From the NCBI RefSeq assembly GCF_002075885.1, contig NZ_MDET01000056.1:1-64000 (forward strand): DNA of 64,000 nt, written 5' to 3'. Shown here piece after piece: positions 16,184-26,100 of the stretch. The notes under the pieces were generated by a model that had not been told where the DNA came from, ran no database searches, and was given only the letters and a program-made list of their open reading frames with translations. Made by a program: the position numbers and the translations under genes. This DNA comes from Manganibacter manganicus. GTDB lineage: Bacteria; Pseudomonadota; Alphaproteobacteria; Rhizobiales; Rhizobiaceae. Numbering within the stretch: the first letter of the stretch is position 1; the number at the start of each line of letters is the position of its first letter.

Positions 16184-17434
16184 TCAGTTTCGATAGATCA
16201 GCCCCGCCGGATCGATATCCGGCTTGCGGCCGGCAACAAGATCGGAAACGAATTTCCCCGAGCCGCACGCCATGGTCCAGCCGAGGTGGCCATGGCCGGT
16301 ATCGAGAAAGAGATTGCGGTACTTTGCCTGCCCGAAAACGGGAACGGAATTCGGCATCATCGGCCGCAGGCCGGCCCATATCTCGGCTTTCTTCTGATCG
16401 AACGCACCGGGGAACAGATCATGAGCGGCCTTGAATATACCAGCGAAATCGTGCGGCCGGTGCGTGCGGTCGAAACCGGTGAACTCGGCGGTCGATGAAA
16501 CACGCAGCCGATTGCCGAGCCGCGAATAGCCGATCAGGCTATCCTCGTCGGCGCCGCCCATGGTCGGTCCCTTCGCCTCGTCTTCCAGCGGTACGGTTAT
16601 GGCATAGCCCTTGACCGGATAGACCGGCAGGTCGATGCCATAGCGACGGCCGAGCAGTCCACTTTCAGGGCCCATTGCAAGCACCACGGCGTCCGCCTCG
16701 ATCCGCCCGACGGAGGTGCGGACGGCCCGGACCCTGTCGCCCTCGATCTCCAGCCCTTCTACGGTCGTTCCAAAGCGGAAGGAAACGCCGAACTTGCCGG
16801 CTGAATGGGCGTAAAGCCGTTCGGCGAACTGGCGGGAATCGCCCGTCTGGTCGATGGGTGAATAGATGCCCCCCGCGATCCTGTTCTTCGCCGCCGCCAA
16901 TCCCGGCTCGACTTCTGCAATCCGGTCGCGGCCTACAATCTCGATCGGCAGACCATGTTCGCCGAGAAACGTGTAGGTCCGGGCGCCAGCGTCGAAACTC
17001 TCCTGCGTGCGCCAGAAATAGAAAATACCTTTCCGGCGCTGGTCGTAGGCAATGCCGGTTTCCTCGGAAAGAGCATTGATGCACTCAAGCGAATAGAGCG
17101 CCATGCGCAGTTTCACCAGCGTGTTGGCGCGCAGACGCTCCGTCGTGCACTGGCGCAGGAAGCGCAGGCTCCAGCGATAGAAATAGGGATCGGCCTGCAA
17201 CCGGACACGGATGCCGAGTTCATGGTTGAAAATGCCGCGAAAGAAGGTTTTCAGCGCCGCTGGCGAGGCCCAGGCGGTGGCGTCGCCCGGCGAAACCAGC
17301 CCGGCATTGCAATAGCTGGTGCCGCGCGCCACCGTCTCGTGCCGCTCCAGCACCGTGACCTCATGGCCGTCCTTCGCCAGATAATAGGCAGCCGCAGTGC
17401 CGACCACGCCCGCGCCCAGAACCAGTACCTTCAT
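16184..17434 (-). CDS. FAD-dependent D-amino acid dehydrogenase (DadA-like)
   Basis: This 416-residue flavoprotein of the DAO fold oxidatively deaminates D-amino acids to 2-oxoacids. It has the N-terminal dinucleotide motif VLGAGVVGTAAAYYLAKDGHEV, the ARGTSYCNAGLVSPG segment typical of DadA, and the C-terminal FLDTGHGHLGWTMACGSGK. AGAGGACGGGA precedes the ATG at 17434, and the longer frame to 17500 is not supported. Membrane-associated members pass electrons to the respiratory chain. Together with the D-aminopeptidase and amidase it suggests D-amino acid use; cotranscription with the amidase (87-base gap) is plausible. Confidence 0.88.
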   Translation of the reverse strand: MKVLVLGAGVVGTAAAYYLAKDGHEVTVLERHETVARGTSYCNAGLVSPGDATAWASPAALKTFFRGIFNHELGIRVRLQADPYFYRWSLRFLRQCTTERLRANTLVKLRMALYSLECINALSEETGIAYDQRRKGIFYFWRTQESFDAGARTYTFLGEHGLPIEIVGRDRIAEVEPGLAAAKNRIAGGIYSPIDQTGDSRQFAERLYAHSAGKFGVSFRFGTTVEGLEIEGDRVRAVRTSVGRIEADAVVLAMGPESGLLGRRYGIDLPVYPVKGYAITVPLEDEAKGPTMGGADEDSLIGYSRLGNRLRVSSTAEFTGFDRTHRPHDFAGIFKAAHDLFPGAFDQKKAEIWAGLRPMMPNSVPVFGQAKYRNLFLDTGHGHLGWTMACGSGKFVSDLVAGRKPDIDPAGLIYRN

Positions 17435-17536
17435 TCCCGTCCTCTTGCCTTCGGCACATGCCGCATCGATGACTTCACATGCCACGCAATGCCGCCGCAT
17501 GCGATGGGCCAGAGGCGGAAATCCGGTTCTTGCAAA

Positions 17537-18532
17537 TTATTTCAGGCGTACATTCTTGGTCGAAAGAATACGCTCCCAATTGAGCGCATCGGCGACGATC
17601 TGGTCGAGATCGTCCCTCTTGGGGCGCCAACCGAGTTCGGCGCGGGCAATTTTCGAATCGGCAACGACGGCCGCCGCATCGCCGGGGCGGCGCTCGCCCA
17701 TGGTGACTGCGAAGTCCCTACCGAACACCCGCTCCACGGCGGCAATCACCTCCAGCACCGAATAGCCATGGCTGTAGCCGCAATTGGCGACGAGATTGTC
17801 GCCGCCACCGCGCAGGCGCTGCAAAGCCAAGCGGTGCGCGGCAACCAGATCGCCGACATGGATATAATCGCGGATGCATGTGCCGTCGGGTGTCGGATAA
17901 TCGGTGCCGAACACCTGCATCGCGGCGCGTTTGCCGAGCGCCGTTTCGCTGGCGACCTTGATAAGATGGGTTGCGCCCGGCGTCGATTGACCGGTGCGGC
18001 CCTTCGGGTCGGCACCGGCGACGTTGAAATAGCGCAGCGCCGTATAGCGCAAATCATGCGCGGCAGCGGCATCCTGCAGCATCCATTCGCTCATCAGCTT
18101 GGAGCGGCCATAGGGCGATTCGGGATAAAGGGGCGCGTCCTCGCGCACCGGCTCCATGCCGGCGCCACCATAGACGGCCGCGGTCGAGGAGAAGATGAAA
18201 TTCTTCACCCCGCAACGCACCGCCGTTTCGATCAGGCTGCGCGTCTTGCAGGTGTTGTTGTCATAATAGGCAAGAGGGTCGACGACCGATTCCGGCACGA
18301 CAATCGAACCGGCGAAATGAATGACGGCATCGACCTCATGATCGATCATGATTTTTGCCACCAGATCGCGATCGGCAATGTCGCCAACGATGAGGGCCGC
18401 CTCAGGCGCCACCGCCCAGTCGAAGCCAGTCGAAAGCCGGTCGAGCACGACCACCTTTTCGCCCGTATCCAGCAATTCCCAAACCATATGGCTGCCGATA
18501 TAACCGGCGCCGCCTGTCACCAAGACCGCCAT
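17537..18532 (-). CDS. galE: UDP-glucose 4-epimerase
   Basis: It interconverts UDP-glucose and UDP-galactose for exopolysaccharide and LPS sugars (called exoB in rhizobia). The 331-residue extended SDR has the NAD motif TGGAGYIGSH, the catalytic Y141/K145 pair (SPYGRSK) with the upstream serine in IFSSTAAVYG, and the RYFNVAGAD segment. It reads leftward, divergent from hemA, with about 170 bases between the starts. Confidence 0.95.
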   Translation of the reverse strand: MAVLVTGGAGYIGSHMVWELLDTGEKVVVLDRLSTGFDWAVAPEAALIVGDIADRDLVAKIMIDHEVDAVIHFAGSIVVPESVVDPLAYYDNNTCKTRSLIETAVRCGVKNFIFSSTAAVYGGAGMEPVREDAPLYPESPYGRSKLMSEWMLQDAAAAHDLRYTALRYFNVAGADPKGRTGQSTPGATHLIKVASETALGKRAAMQVFGTDYPTPDGTCIRDYIHVGDLVAAHRLALQRLRGGGDNLVANCGYSHGYSVLEVIAAVERVFGRDFAVTMGERRPGDAAAVVADSKIARAELGWRPKRDDLDQIVADALNWERILSTKNVRLK

Positions 18533-18704
18533 ATTTCGTTACCCCGCAATTTGCCCCGTCGAACCGAACCTGCCGCAAAATTCTTAAAAAGCCATGGCCG
18601 GGCCGGTCGAATCGTGACCAAGGCGTGGCATTTTGACCAAATAGTGCAGGTGGACGACAGAAACGGTGACGATTATGATCCGCCGCAAAGTCAGGGGTAC
18701 CCAG

Positions 18705-19982
18705 ATGAACTACCAGCGGTTCTTCGAGGAAGCGATCGACCAACTCCACGCCGAGCGGCGATACCGCGTCTTTGCCGATCTTGAGCGCATCGTCGGGAAA
18801 TTTCCGCGTGCTTTGTGGCGTTCGAACGGGCGAACCCAGGAAATCACTGTCTGGTGCTCCAACGACTATCTCGGCATGGGCCAGCATCCCGATGTCGTCG
18901 CCGCCTTTCAGGACGCGGCCGGGCGCATGGGTTCGGGCGCAGGCGGCACACGCAACATTTCCGGCACCAGCAACCCGCTCGTGCAACTGGAAGCGGAACT
19001 TGCCGATCTGCATGGCAAGGAGGCCGGGCTGGTCTTTACGTCCGGCTTCATCTCCAATGAGGCCGGGATTTCGACCATCGCGCGGCTATTGCCGAACTGC
19101 CTGATCCTGTCCGACGAACTCAACCATGCCTCGATGATCGAGGGCGTGCGCCGGTCGGGCGCTGAAAAGAAGATATTCCGCCACAACGATGTGGCGCATC
19201 TGGAAAGCATGTTGCAGGCGGCAGGCCGCGAGCGCGCCAAGCTGATCGTGTTCGAGAGCGTCTATTCCATGGACGGCGACATTTCGCCGATCAAGGAAAT
19301 CGCTGACCTCGCCGACAAATACAACGCCATGACCTATATCGACGAGGTTCATGCGGTGGGCATGTACGGCCCGCGCGGCGGCGGCATCACCGAGCGTGAA
19401 GGCCTGGCCGACCGCATCGACATCATCGAAGGCACGCTGGCCAAGGCCTATGGCACGCTGGGCGGCTATATCACCGGCACCAGCGCCATTATCGATGCCG
19501 TGCGTTCCTATGCGCCGGGATTCATCTTCACCACCGCGTTGCCGCCGGCCCTAGCCGCCGCCGCCGCGACCTCGATCCGCCACCTCAAGAATTCGCAGGC
19601 CGAGCGCGACGCCCAGCAGCAACAGGCCACACGCACCAAGGAAATCCTTGCCGACGCCGGCCTACCGGTGATGGCTTCGCAGACCCATATCGTGCCTGTG
19701 CTGGTCGGCGATCCCGAGCTTTGCAAGATGGCCTCGGATCGGCTTCTCGGCGTGCATGGCCTTTATATCCAGCCGATCAACTACCCGACCGTGCCGCGCG
19801 GCACGGAGCGGCTGCGCATCACGCCGACGCCGTTCCACTCCGATGCGCTGATCGCCGAATTGCGCGATGCACTGGTCGAGACATGGGACGCGCTCGGCAT
19901 TCCCTACGGCACCGCCGGCCAGCCCGCCGTCGCCGAGAGCGAACGCGTCATCCCGCTGCTTGTCCCCAAATCCGGCGGCTGA
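18705..19982 (+). CDS. hemA: 5-aminolevulinate synthase
   Basis: It condenses glycine with succinyl-CoA to 5-aminolevulinate, the C4 (Shemin) route to haem found in alphaproteobacteria. The 425-residue PLP enzyme has CSNDYLGMGQ, the glycine-rich GSGAGGTRNISGT, YIDEVHAVGMYG with the PLP aspartate, and K247 in TLAKAYGTLGG forming the aldimine. The ATG at 18705 has AGGGG upstream and starts the family-typical MNYQRFFEEAI. An earlier ATG at 18666 adds 13 unconserved residues. Confidence 0.97.
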   Translation: MNYQRFFEEAIDQLHAERRYRVFADLERIVGKFPRALWRSNGRTQEITVWCSNDYLGMGQHPDVVAAFQDAAGRMGSGAGGTRNISGTSNPLVQLEAELADLHGKEAGLVFTSGFISNEAGISTIARLLPNCLILSDELNHASMIEGVRRSGAEKKIFRHNDVAHLESMLQAAGRERAKLIVFESVYSMDGDISPIKEIADLADKYNAMTYIDEVHAVGMYGPRGGGITEREGLADRIDIIEGTLAKAYGTLGGYITGTSAIIDAVRSYAPGFIFTTALPPALAAAAATSIRHLKNSQAERDAQQQQATRTKEILADAGLPVMASQTHIVPVLVGDPELCKMASDRLLGVHGLYIQPINYPTVPRGTERLRITPTPFHSDALIAELRDALVETWDALGIPYGTAGQPAVAESERVIPLLVPKSGG

Positions 19983-20035
19983 AAGGCACGGCAGGAAACG
20001 CTCCGTTCAGGGCGCTTCGGGAATTCCCGCTTTCA

Positions 20036-21121
20036 TCATTCCACGCGATGCACCCAGCCGTGCCTGTCCTCGGCCGTGCCGCGCTGAATGCCGACGAGCG
20101 CATCACGCAGCCGTCCCGTAACCGGACCGTCGCCGCTGTTGCCGATGGTGAAAGAGCCGCCGTTGAAGCGCACTTCGCCGATGCCGGCGACGACAGCCGC
20201 AGTGCCGCAGGCAAACGCCTCGCGCAGTTTGCCGCTTTCGGCATCCGCCTTCCATTCCTCGAATGAGTAGGGTCTTTCCTCGATGCGCAGGCCGGCTTCA
20301 CGCGCCAACAGCAAAACCGACGCACGGGTAATACCCGGCAGGATCGTGCCGCCAAGCGGCGGCGTCACCAGCCGTCCATCGTCCATGACGAAGCAGACAT
20401 TCATCCCGCCCAGTTCCTCGACCCAGCGGTGTTCGGCCGCATCGAGGAAGACGACCTGGTCGCAATCGTTGCGGTTAGCCTCGGCCTGGGCGATCAGGCT
20501 CGCCGCATAATTGCCGCCGCATTTGGCGGCGCCCGTGCCGCCAGGCGCCGCGCGGGTATAGTCGTCCGAAACCCAGACCGTGACGGCCTTGTAGCCGCCC
20601 TTGAAATAGGCGCCGACCGGCGATGCAATGACGCAGAAAATGTATTGCAGGGCGGGACGCACCCCCAAAAATGCCTCGCTGGCGAAGATGAACGGCCTGA
20701 GGTAAAGGCTGCCGTCGCCTTCAGGCACCCAGTCCGCATCCGTGCGAACCAGCGTTTCGACCGCGTCGATGAACATGTCTTCCGGCACCGGCGGCATGGC
20801 CATGCGCTCGGCGGACTGTGCCATGCGGCGCGCGTTTTCTTCCGGCCGGAACAGCACGATGCCGTCCTTGGTGCGGTAGGCTTTCATCCCCTCGAATATC
20901 TCCTGCGCATAATGCAGGACCGCCGCCGCCGGGTCGATCGCGAATGGCGCCCGCGCCTTGACCTCGCCGTCGTGCCAGCCCTTTTCGGCATTCCAGGTAA
21001 ACGTCACCATGTGATCGCTGAACACCTTGCCGAAACCGGGATTCTGCATCAGCGCCCGGCGCGCCTCGGCAGACGTCGGCGACGCATGAGGAACATGTCT
21101 TATGGAATCGGCATCTGTCAT
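20036..21121 (-). CDS. ilvE: Branched-chain amino acid aminotransferase
   Basis: A 361-residue class IV PLP aminotransferase that makes or degrades Leu, Ile and Val by transfer with glutamate. It shows LHYAQEIFEGMKAYRT, SLYLRPF, KCGGNYAASL with the PLP lysine and VEELGGMNVCF. The length and motifs place it with the eukaryote-like BCAT II group, not the shorter E. coli type. It is convergent with hemA. Start at 21121 is chosen because upstream in-frame codons do not resemble the family. Confidence 0.94.
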   Translation of the reverse strand: MTDADSIRHVPHASPTSAEARRALMQNPGFGKVFSDHMVTFTWNAEKGWHDGEVKARAPFAIDPAAAVLHYAQEIFEGMKAYRTKDGIVLFRPEENARRMAQSAERMAMPPVPEDMFIDAVETLVRTDADWVPEGDGSLYLRPFIFASEAFLGVRPALQYIFCVIASPVGAYFKGGYKAVTVWVSDDYTRAAPGGTGAAKCGGNYAASLIAQAEANRNDCDQVVFLDAAEHRWVEELGGMNVCFVMDDGRLVTPPLGGTILPGITRASVLLLAREAGLRIEERPYSFEEWKADAESGKLREAFACGTAAVVAGIGEVRFNGGSFTIGNSGDGPVTGRLRDALVGIQRGTAEDRHGWVHRVE

Positions 21122-21194
21122 CGATAATGCTTTCGTAGATTGGGCGTGTCGTGACCTTGCATAATCCACAGTCACGCCCGTCTGCAATAAAAGG

Positions 21195-22364
21195 TTAGCG
21201 CTTTCGTATCCAGCCGGCCAAGCGTTCCGCAGCTTCCTCGACCTGATCAAGCCGGCGATGGAAGCAAATACGGAAATAGCTGTCCCAGCCCGCGCCGAAA
21301 GCCGTTCCAGGCGCCAGACCGACATTGGCCTGATCCACGATATCGAAGGCGGCCATGCGCGAATCCTTCACGCCATCGATGGAAAAGAACAGATAGAACG
21401 CGCCCTGCGGCACAGAAAAGCGTGCGCGGCCCGTATCGGCCAGCGCCGCGCAGAACAGATCGCGGGCCTGCCTTGCGCGCGCGACCTGTTCGATAATGAA
21501 GCCGTCGCCCTCGTCAAGTGCGGCCACCGCGCCGCGCTGCATGAATTGCGCGACGCCGGAATTCGAATACTGAATCAGATTCTCGAAAATCGCCTGTAGC
21601 GACGGGTGGACCTTGAGCCAGCCGACGCGCCATCCGGTCATCGCCCAGTTCTTGGAGAAACTGTTGACGAACAAGATGCGGTCTTCCGGCTCCATGATGT
21701 CGAGGAAGGACGGAGCCCGCGCGCCATCATAGTAGAACAGCGAATAGATTTCGTCGGCGATGATCCACAGCCCCTTGCGGCGCGCGAGATCGAGAATGGC
21801 AGCGAGCGTGGCGCGATCGGCAGTCCAGCCGCTGGGATTGGCGGGCGTGTTGACGAAGACCGCCTTCGTTGCGGGCGTGACAGCGGCGGCGATCTTTTCG
21901 ACATCGCAGGTCCAGCCATTGCCGGACGGATCGAGGCGCACCGGTACGGCCCTTGCACCGGCGATGCCGGCCGCCGCCGCAAAATTCGGCCAGGCCGGCG
22001 ACAGGTAAACCACCTCGTCGCCCTTGCCGGCGACGGCATCAAGCGCAAGCTGGATGGCATGCATGCCCGATCCGGTGACGATGAATTCTTCTTCAGGAAA
22101 AACCTTGCCGAAGTGCCGCCCGTAATAGCGGGCCAGCGCTTGTCGCAATTCGGGAATGCCCTTCTGCCAGGTATAGAAGGTTTCGCCCGCAGCCAGCGCA
22201 CGGCTCGCCGCTCCGGTGATGAAGGCAGGCGTCGGCATATCGCCTTCCCCGGCCCAGAGCGGGATCAGGCCCTCACGCGTGCGACCATGATTCATCACCG
22301 CGACAATGCCGCTCTCCGGCGCACCGATCGCTTCCGCGCGCAATGTCTCGATCAGGCTCATCAT
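21195..22364 (-). CDS. Class I/II PLP aminotransferase
   Basis: A 389-residue fold type I aminotransferase of the aspartate aminotransferase superfamily. Visible are GMHAIQLALDAV, FVNTPANPSGW, DEIYSLFYYDG and the PLP lysine in VNSFSKNWAMTGWRVGW, plus the C-terminal arginine in YFRICFHR that binds substrate carboxylate. The amino donor and acceptor cannot be deduced. It reads leftward behind mscL and ahead of ilvE. Two ATGs in tandem (22364, 22361) follow GGCGGAT. Confidence 0.9.
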   Translation of the reverse strand: MMSLIETLRAEAIGAPESGIVAVMNHGRTREGLIPLWAGEGDMPTPAFITGAASRALAAGETFYTWQKGIPELRQALARYYGRHFGKVFPEEEFIVTGSGMHAIQLALDAVAGKGDEVVYLSPAWPNFAAAAGIAGARAVPVRLDPSGNGWTCDVEKIAAAVTPATKAVFVNTPANPSGWTADRATLAAILDLARRKGLWIIADEIYSLFYYDGARAPSFLDIMEPEDRILFVNSFSKNWAMTGWRVGWLKVHPSLQAIFENLIQYSNSGVAQFMQRGAVAALDEGDGFIIEQVARARQARDLFCAALADTGRARFSVPQGAFYLFFSIDGVKDSRMAAFDIVDQANVGLAPGTAFGAGWDSYFRICFHRRLDQVEEAAERLAGWIRKR

Positions 22365-22499
22365 TATCCGCCGTTTCAGGGCACCGGCGCCAATCGGCCG
22401 GTGAAACATCCTTATAGCGCCTCAAGTGCGAAAGAACCCGGCCGCTACAGCGCGCCGGGTCTTTCAGATTCGCTTGTCGCGCTGGTGCTCCTTATTGTG

Positions 22500-22541
22500 C
22501 GCATGCATCCCAAAACCGGAGACCGCTTTCGAGAGGCATGC
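22500..22541. repeat. Interspersed intergenic repeat, copy 2
   Basis: An element bounded by GCATGC at 22501-22506 and 22536-22541 with inner CCCAAAACCGG and CCGCTTTCGAG, related to the copy at 10414. The outer hexamers and partly complementary inner arms give it a hairpin form. It lies downstream of mscL. Confidence 0.5.
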
Positions 22542-22579
22542 CTGAGCGACCGGTTCTTGGTCCAGAATGGAACCGTTGG

Positions 22580-23002
22580 TTACTTCTTGGCGAGAATATC
22601 GCGGATTTCGGTGAGCAGTGCCACATCGGCCGGCGGCGGTGCGGCTTCCGGGGCGGGCTTCTCGCCCTCGAGCTTCTTGCGCATCGAATTTACGAATCTC
22701 ACCATCAGGAAGATGATGAAGGCGAGGATGATGAAATTGAGCAGCACGGTGATGAAATTGCCATAGGCAAATACGGCGCCCTGTTTCTTGGCATCGGCCA
22801 GCGCGGGAGCCGTGACAGCCGACGACAGAGCCACGAAGTAGTTGCTGAAGTCCAGCCCACCGAGCAGGGCGCCAACGACCGGCATGATAATATCATCGAC
22901 GAGCGAGGTGACGATCTTGCCAAAGGCAGCACCGATGATCACGGCGACAGCCAGATCCATCACATTTCCACGGGAAATGAATTCTTTAAATTCTTTCAGC
23001 AT
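22580..23002 (-). CDS. mscL: Large-conductance mechanosensitive channel
   Basis: This 140-residue inner-membrane channel opens on hypo-osmotic shock. It starts MLKEFKEFISRGNVMDLAVA, has the Gly/Ala-rich first transmembrane helix (VAVIIGAAFGKIVTSLVDDI), the second helix LNFIILAFIIFLMV, the FVNSMRKK basic cluster, and the C-terminal amphipathic helix TEIRDILAKK. The start at 23002 is fixed by conservation, and the longer frame to 23116 is not supported. Confidence 0.97.
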   Translation of the reverse strand: MLKEFKEFISRGNVMDLAVAVIIGAAFGKIVTSLVDDIIMPVVGALLGGLDFSNYFVALSSAVTAPALADAKKQGAVFAYGNFITVLLNFIILAFIIFLMVRFVNSMRKKLEGEKPAPEAAPPPADVALLTEIRDILAKK

Positions 23003-23186
23003 GTGTCCCTCCGAGACATTGCAGCGCCCTCTCGATTCGCCGCCCGGAGCGCCCGTTGACAACATAGCAAAAACTGCTGGTTGCAAAACAGAAAAAACTC
23101 GACCGCATCTCTGCACCCAAGGTCGCGATGGACTTGACCGGAAAGCTGTGATTGCTTTTTAGCCCATTTCGCGCTGCACAAAGCTG

Positions 23187-26100
23187 ATGGGAGGACAATC
23201 CGGCGTGCATGGCTGGTTCATCGTCATTGTTGCCCTTGCCTATGTCACGATGCTTTTCGCCGTCGCCAGCATCGGCGACCGACATGCCGCGCGGCGCGGC
23301 CCGATTGCGTCGCGTCCCTATATCTATTCGCTGAGTCTTGCCGTCTATTGCACGTCATGGACCTTCTTCGGTTCGGTCGGGCTCGCCTCCGAACACGGGC
23401 TGGAATTTCTTTCCATCTATGTCGGGCCGATCTTCATCTTCATTTTCGGCTACCCGCTGCTTCGCCGTATTATCCGGCTGAGCAAGGCCGAGAAGATCAC
23501 GTCCATCGCCGACTTTCTGGCCGCGCGCTATGGCAAGAGTTTTGCGGTGGCATCCATCGCCACCATCATCGCGACGGTCGGCACCGTTCCCTATATCGCC
23601 CTGCAACTCAAATCGATCGCGGGGTCGATCGGCCTGATGGTTTCCTTCTATTCGCCGGGCGCCATTGCCAACGATTTCGTCAATCGCGACATCGCATTGC
23701 TGGTCGCCCTGCTGCTGGCTGTGTTCGCGGTGCTTTTCGGCACGCGCCATTCCGACGCGACCGAACATCAGGACGGCCTTGTGCTGGCCATGGCGGTGGA
23801 ATCGGTCATCAAGCTTACCGCTTTTCTTGCCGTCGGCGTCGCCATCAGCCTGTTCCTGTTTCACAGGCCTGCCGACCTGCTGCATGCGATGCAGGCCAAC
23901 AATGGGGTGAAAGCCGCCATCGGTTATGCCACGTCGCCCTCGACCTGGGCCGTCACCACCATGCTTTCAACCTGCGCCATCCTGATGCTGCCGCGCCAGT
24001 TCTACATGACCATTGTGGAAAACCGCAGCGAAAAGGAATTGCGCACCGCGAGTTGGCTGTTCCCGCTCTATCTGGTGCTGATCAACCTGTTTGTCATCGT
24101 CATCGCCTTCGCCGGCCTCAGCGTCGTCGGCAACGAGGCCAGCGCAGACCTTTACGTGCTGGCGGTGCCGCTGTTCAACGGCCGCGACGTCCTTGCCATG
24201 ATTGCCTTCGTCGGCGGTCTGTCAGCGGCGACGGCCATGGTGATCGTGGAAAGCGTGGCGCTTTCGATCATGATTTCCAACGACCTGATCCTGCCGCTTT
24301 TCCTGCGGCGATTGCTGAAGCCGGCGGCTGGCGAACGCGAAGACTGGTCGAAGGTGATCCTGGTCATCCGCCGCGCGGCCATCTTCGTGATCCTGCTGGC
24401 AGGCTACCTTTACTACCTCGGCATGTCCGACAATGTGCGGCTTGTGGCCTTCGGCCTGATCTCCTTTGCCGCCATTGCCCAGTTCGCACCGGCCTTTGTC
24501 GGCGGCCTCGTATGGCGTCGCGCCAATGCACGCGGCGCACTGCTCGGGCTTCTGGCCGGCATCCTGTTCTGGGCCTACACGCTGTTCATTCCTTCCATCC
24601 TGCCGCCCGAAACGTCCTTTCTGGTCAACGGCCCTCTCGGCATCACCGCGCTCCGGCCGCAGGCGCTGTTCGGCACGAGTGGAGACCCACTCAATCACGG
24701 CGTGCTTTGGAGCCTGGCGGTGAATGTGCTGTTTTATGTGCTGGGTTCGCTTTCGCGTTCCTCGAAACCGCGCGAACGCATCCAGGCGGCGATTTTCGCG
24801 CCGCGCGCGGCGAGCCCGATGCCAAGCCTGCGACGGTTCCGCACCAATGTTACCGTCAACGAAATCAAGGACACCATCTCACGCTATCTCGGCGTCGAAC
24901 GCACCGAACGTTCCTTCCAGTCTTTCGAGCTGCAGCAGGGCGTCGCCATTTCCGGCAACGCGCCGGCCGGCGTGGAAACGATCCGCTTCAGCGAGCAATT
25001 GCTGGCCAGTGCCGTCGGCTCATCCTCCGCCCGGCTGGTGCTTTCTCTGCTCCTGCAACGCCATGATCGCGCCTCCTCCAAGGAGGCCTTTCGCCTCCTC
25101 GACGACGCCAGCGAGGCATTGCAGCACAATCGTGACCTGTTGCAGATCGCGCTCGATCAGATGGAACAGGGCATCACCGTCTTCGACAAGGATTTCCGCC
25201 TGATCTGCTGGAATCGCCAATACCGCGCGCTGTTCGAGCTGCCGGACGAGATGGGGCAGGTCGGGGTGTCGCTCGACCGCATACTCGGTCATCTCGCCGA
25301 GCGTGGCGACATCACACCGCAATCACGCGCGCTGGCCTTCGACCGTCTGACCGGTTTCGCCGGTCCCTGGCAATTGGAACTCAAGAGCAGCGGCCGCATC
25401 ATGGAACTGCGCTCCAATCCGATGCCGGACGGCGGCATGGTGGCGACCTATGCCGACATATCGGCGCGCGTCGAACAGGATCAGGCGCTGAAGGCCGCCA
25501 ATGAATCGCTGGAACAGCGCGTGCGCAGCCGCACGGCAGAGTTGACGCTCGTCAACGAGGAACTCGCACAGGCCCAGAAACTGGCCGAGGAGGCCAATCT
25601 CGGCAAGACCCGTTTTCTTGCGGCCGTCGGCCACGACATCCTGCAACCGCTGAATGCAGCGCGACTCTATTGCGCCTCGCTGATCGAGAAAGCCGGACGC
25701 GGATCGACGGGAAACGCGGCGGCCAATATCGAATCTTCCTTGGAATCGGTGGAAAATATCCTCGGTGCCGTTCTCGACATATCCCGTCTCGATGCCGGCG
25801 CGATGAAGCCGCAGGAAACCACCTTCCCGTTGGATGGGCTGCTGCGCCAGATCGACACCGATTTCCGGCCGCTGGCGGAGGAAAGAAAGCTCGACCTCAG
25901 GATCGTGCCGTCATCACTCAGCGTGCATACCGATCGTAATCTACTGCGGCGCCTGGTGCAGAACCTCGTTTCCAATGCGATAAAATACACGCGGCGCGGC
26001 CGTGTGCTGGTTGGTGTGCGCCGGCGCGGCGAGTTGCTGGAAATCCAGGTGATCGATTCCGGCATCGGCATTGCCGGCGACAAGCTCGACGCAGTGTTCG

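Noticed and set aside
16955..18784. 609-codon open frame on the plus strand
   Set aside because: Antisense to dadA and galE, both of which are clearly coding; it crosses their boundary and shows no motif.
23348..25066. 572-codon plus-strand frame inside the hybrid kinase
   Set aside because: Alternate frame of the kinase gene with Arg/His-rich, low-complexity composition and no start signal.
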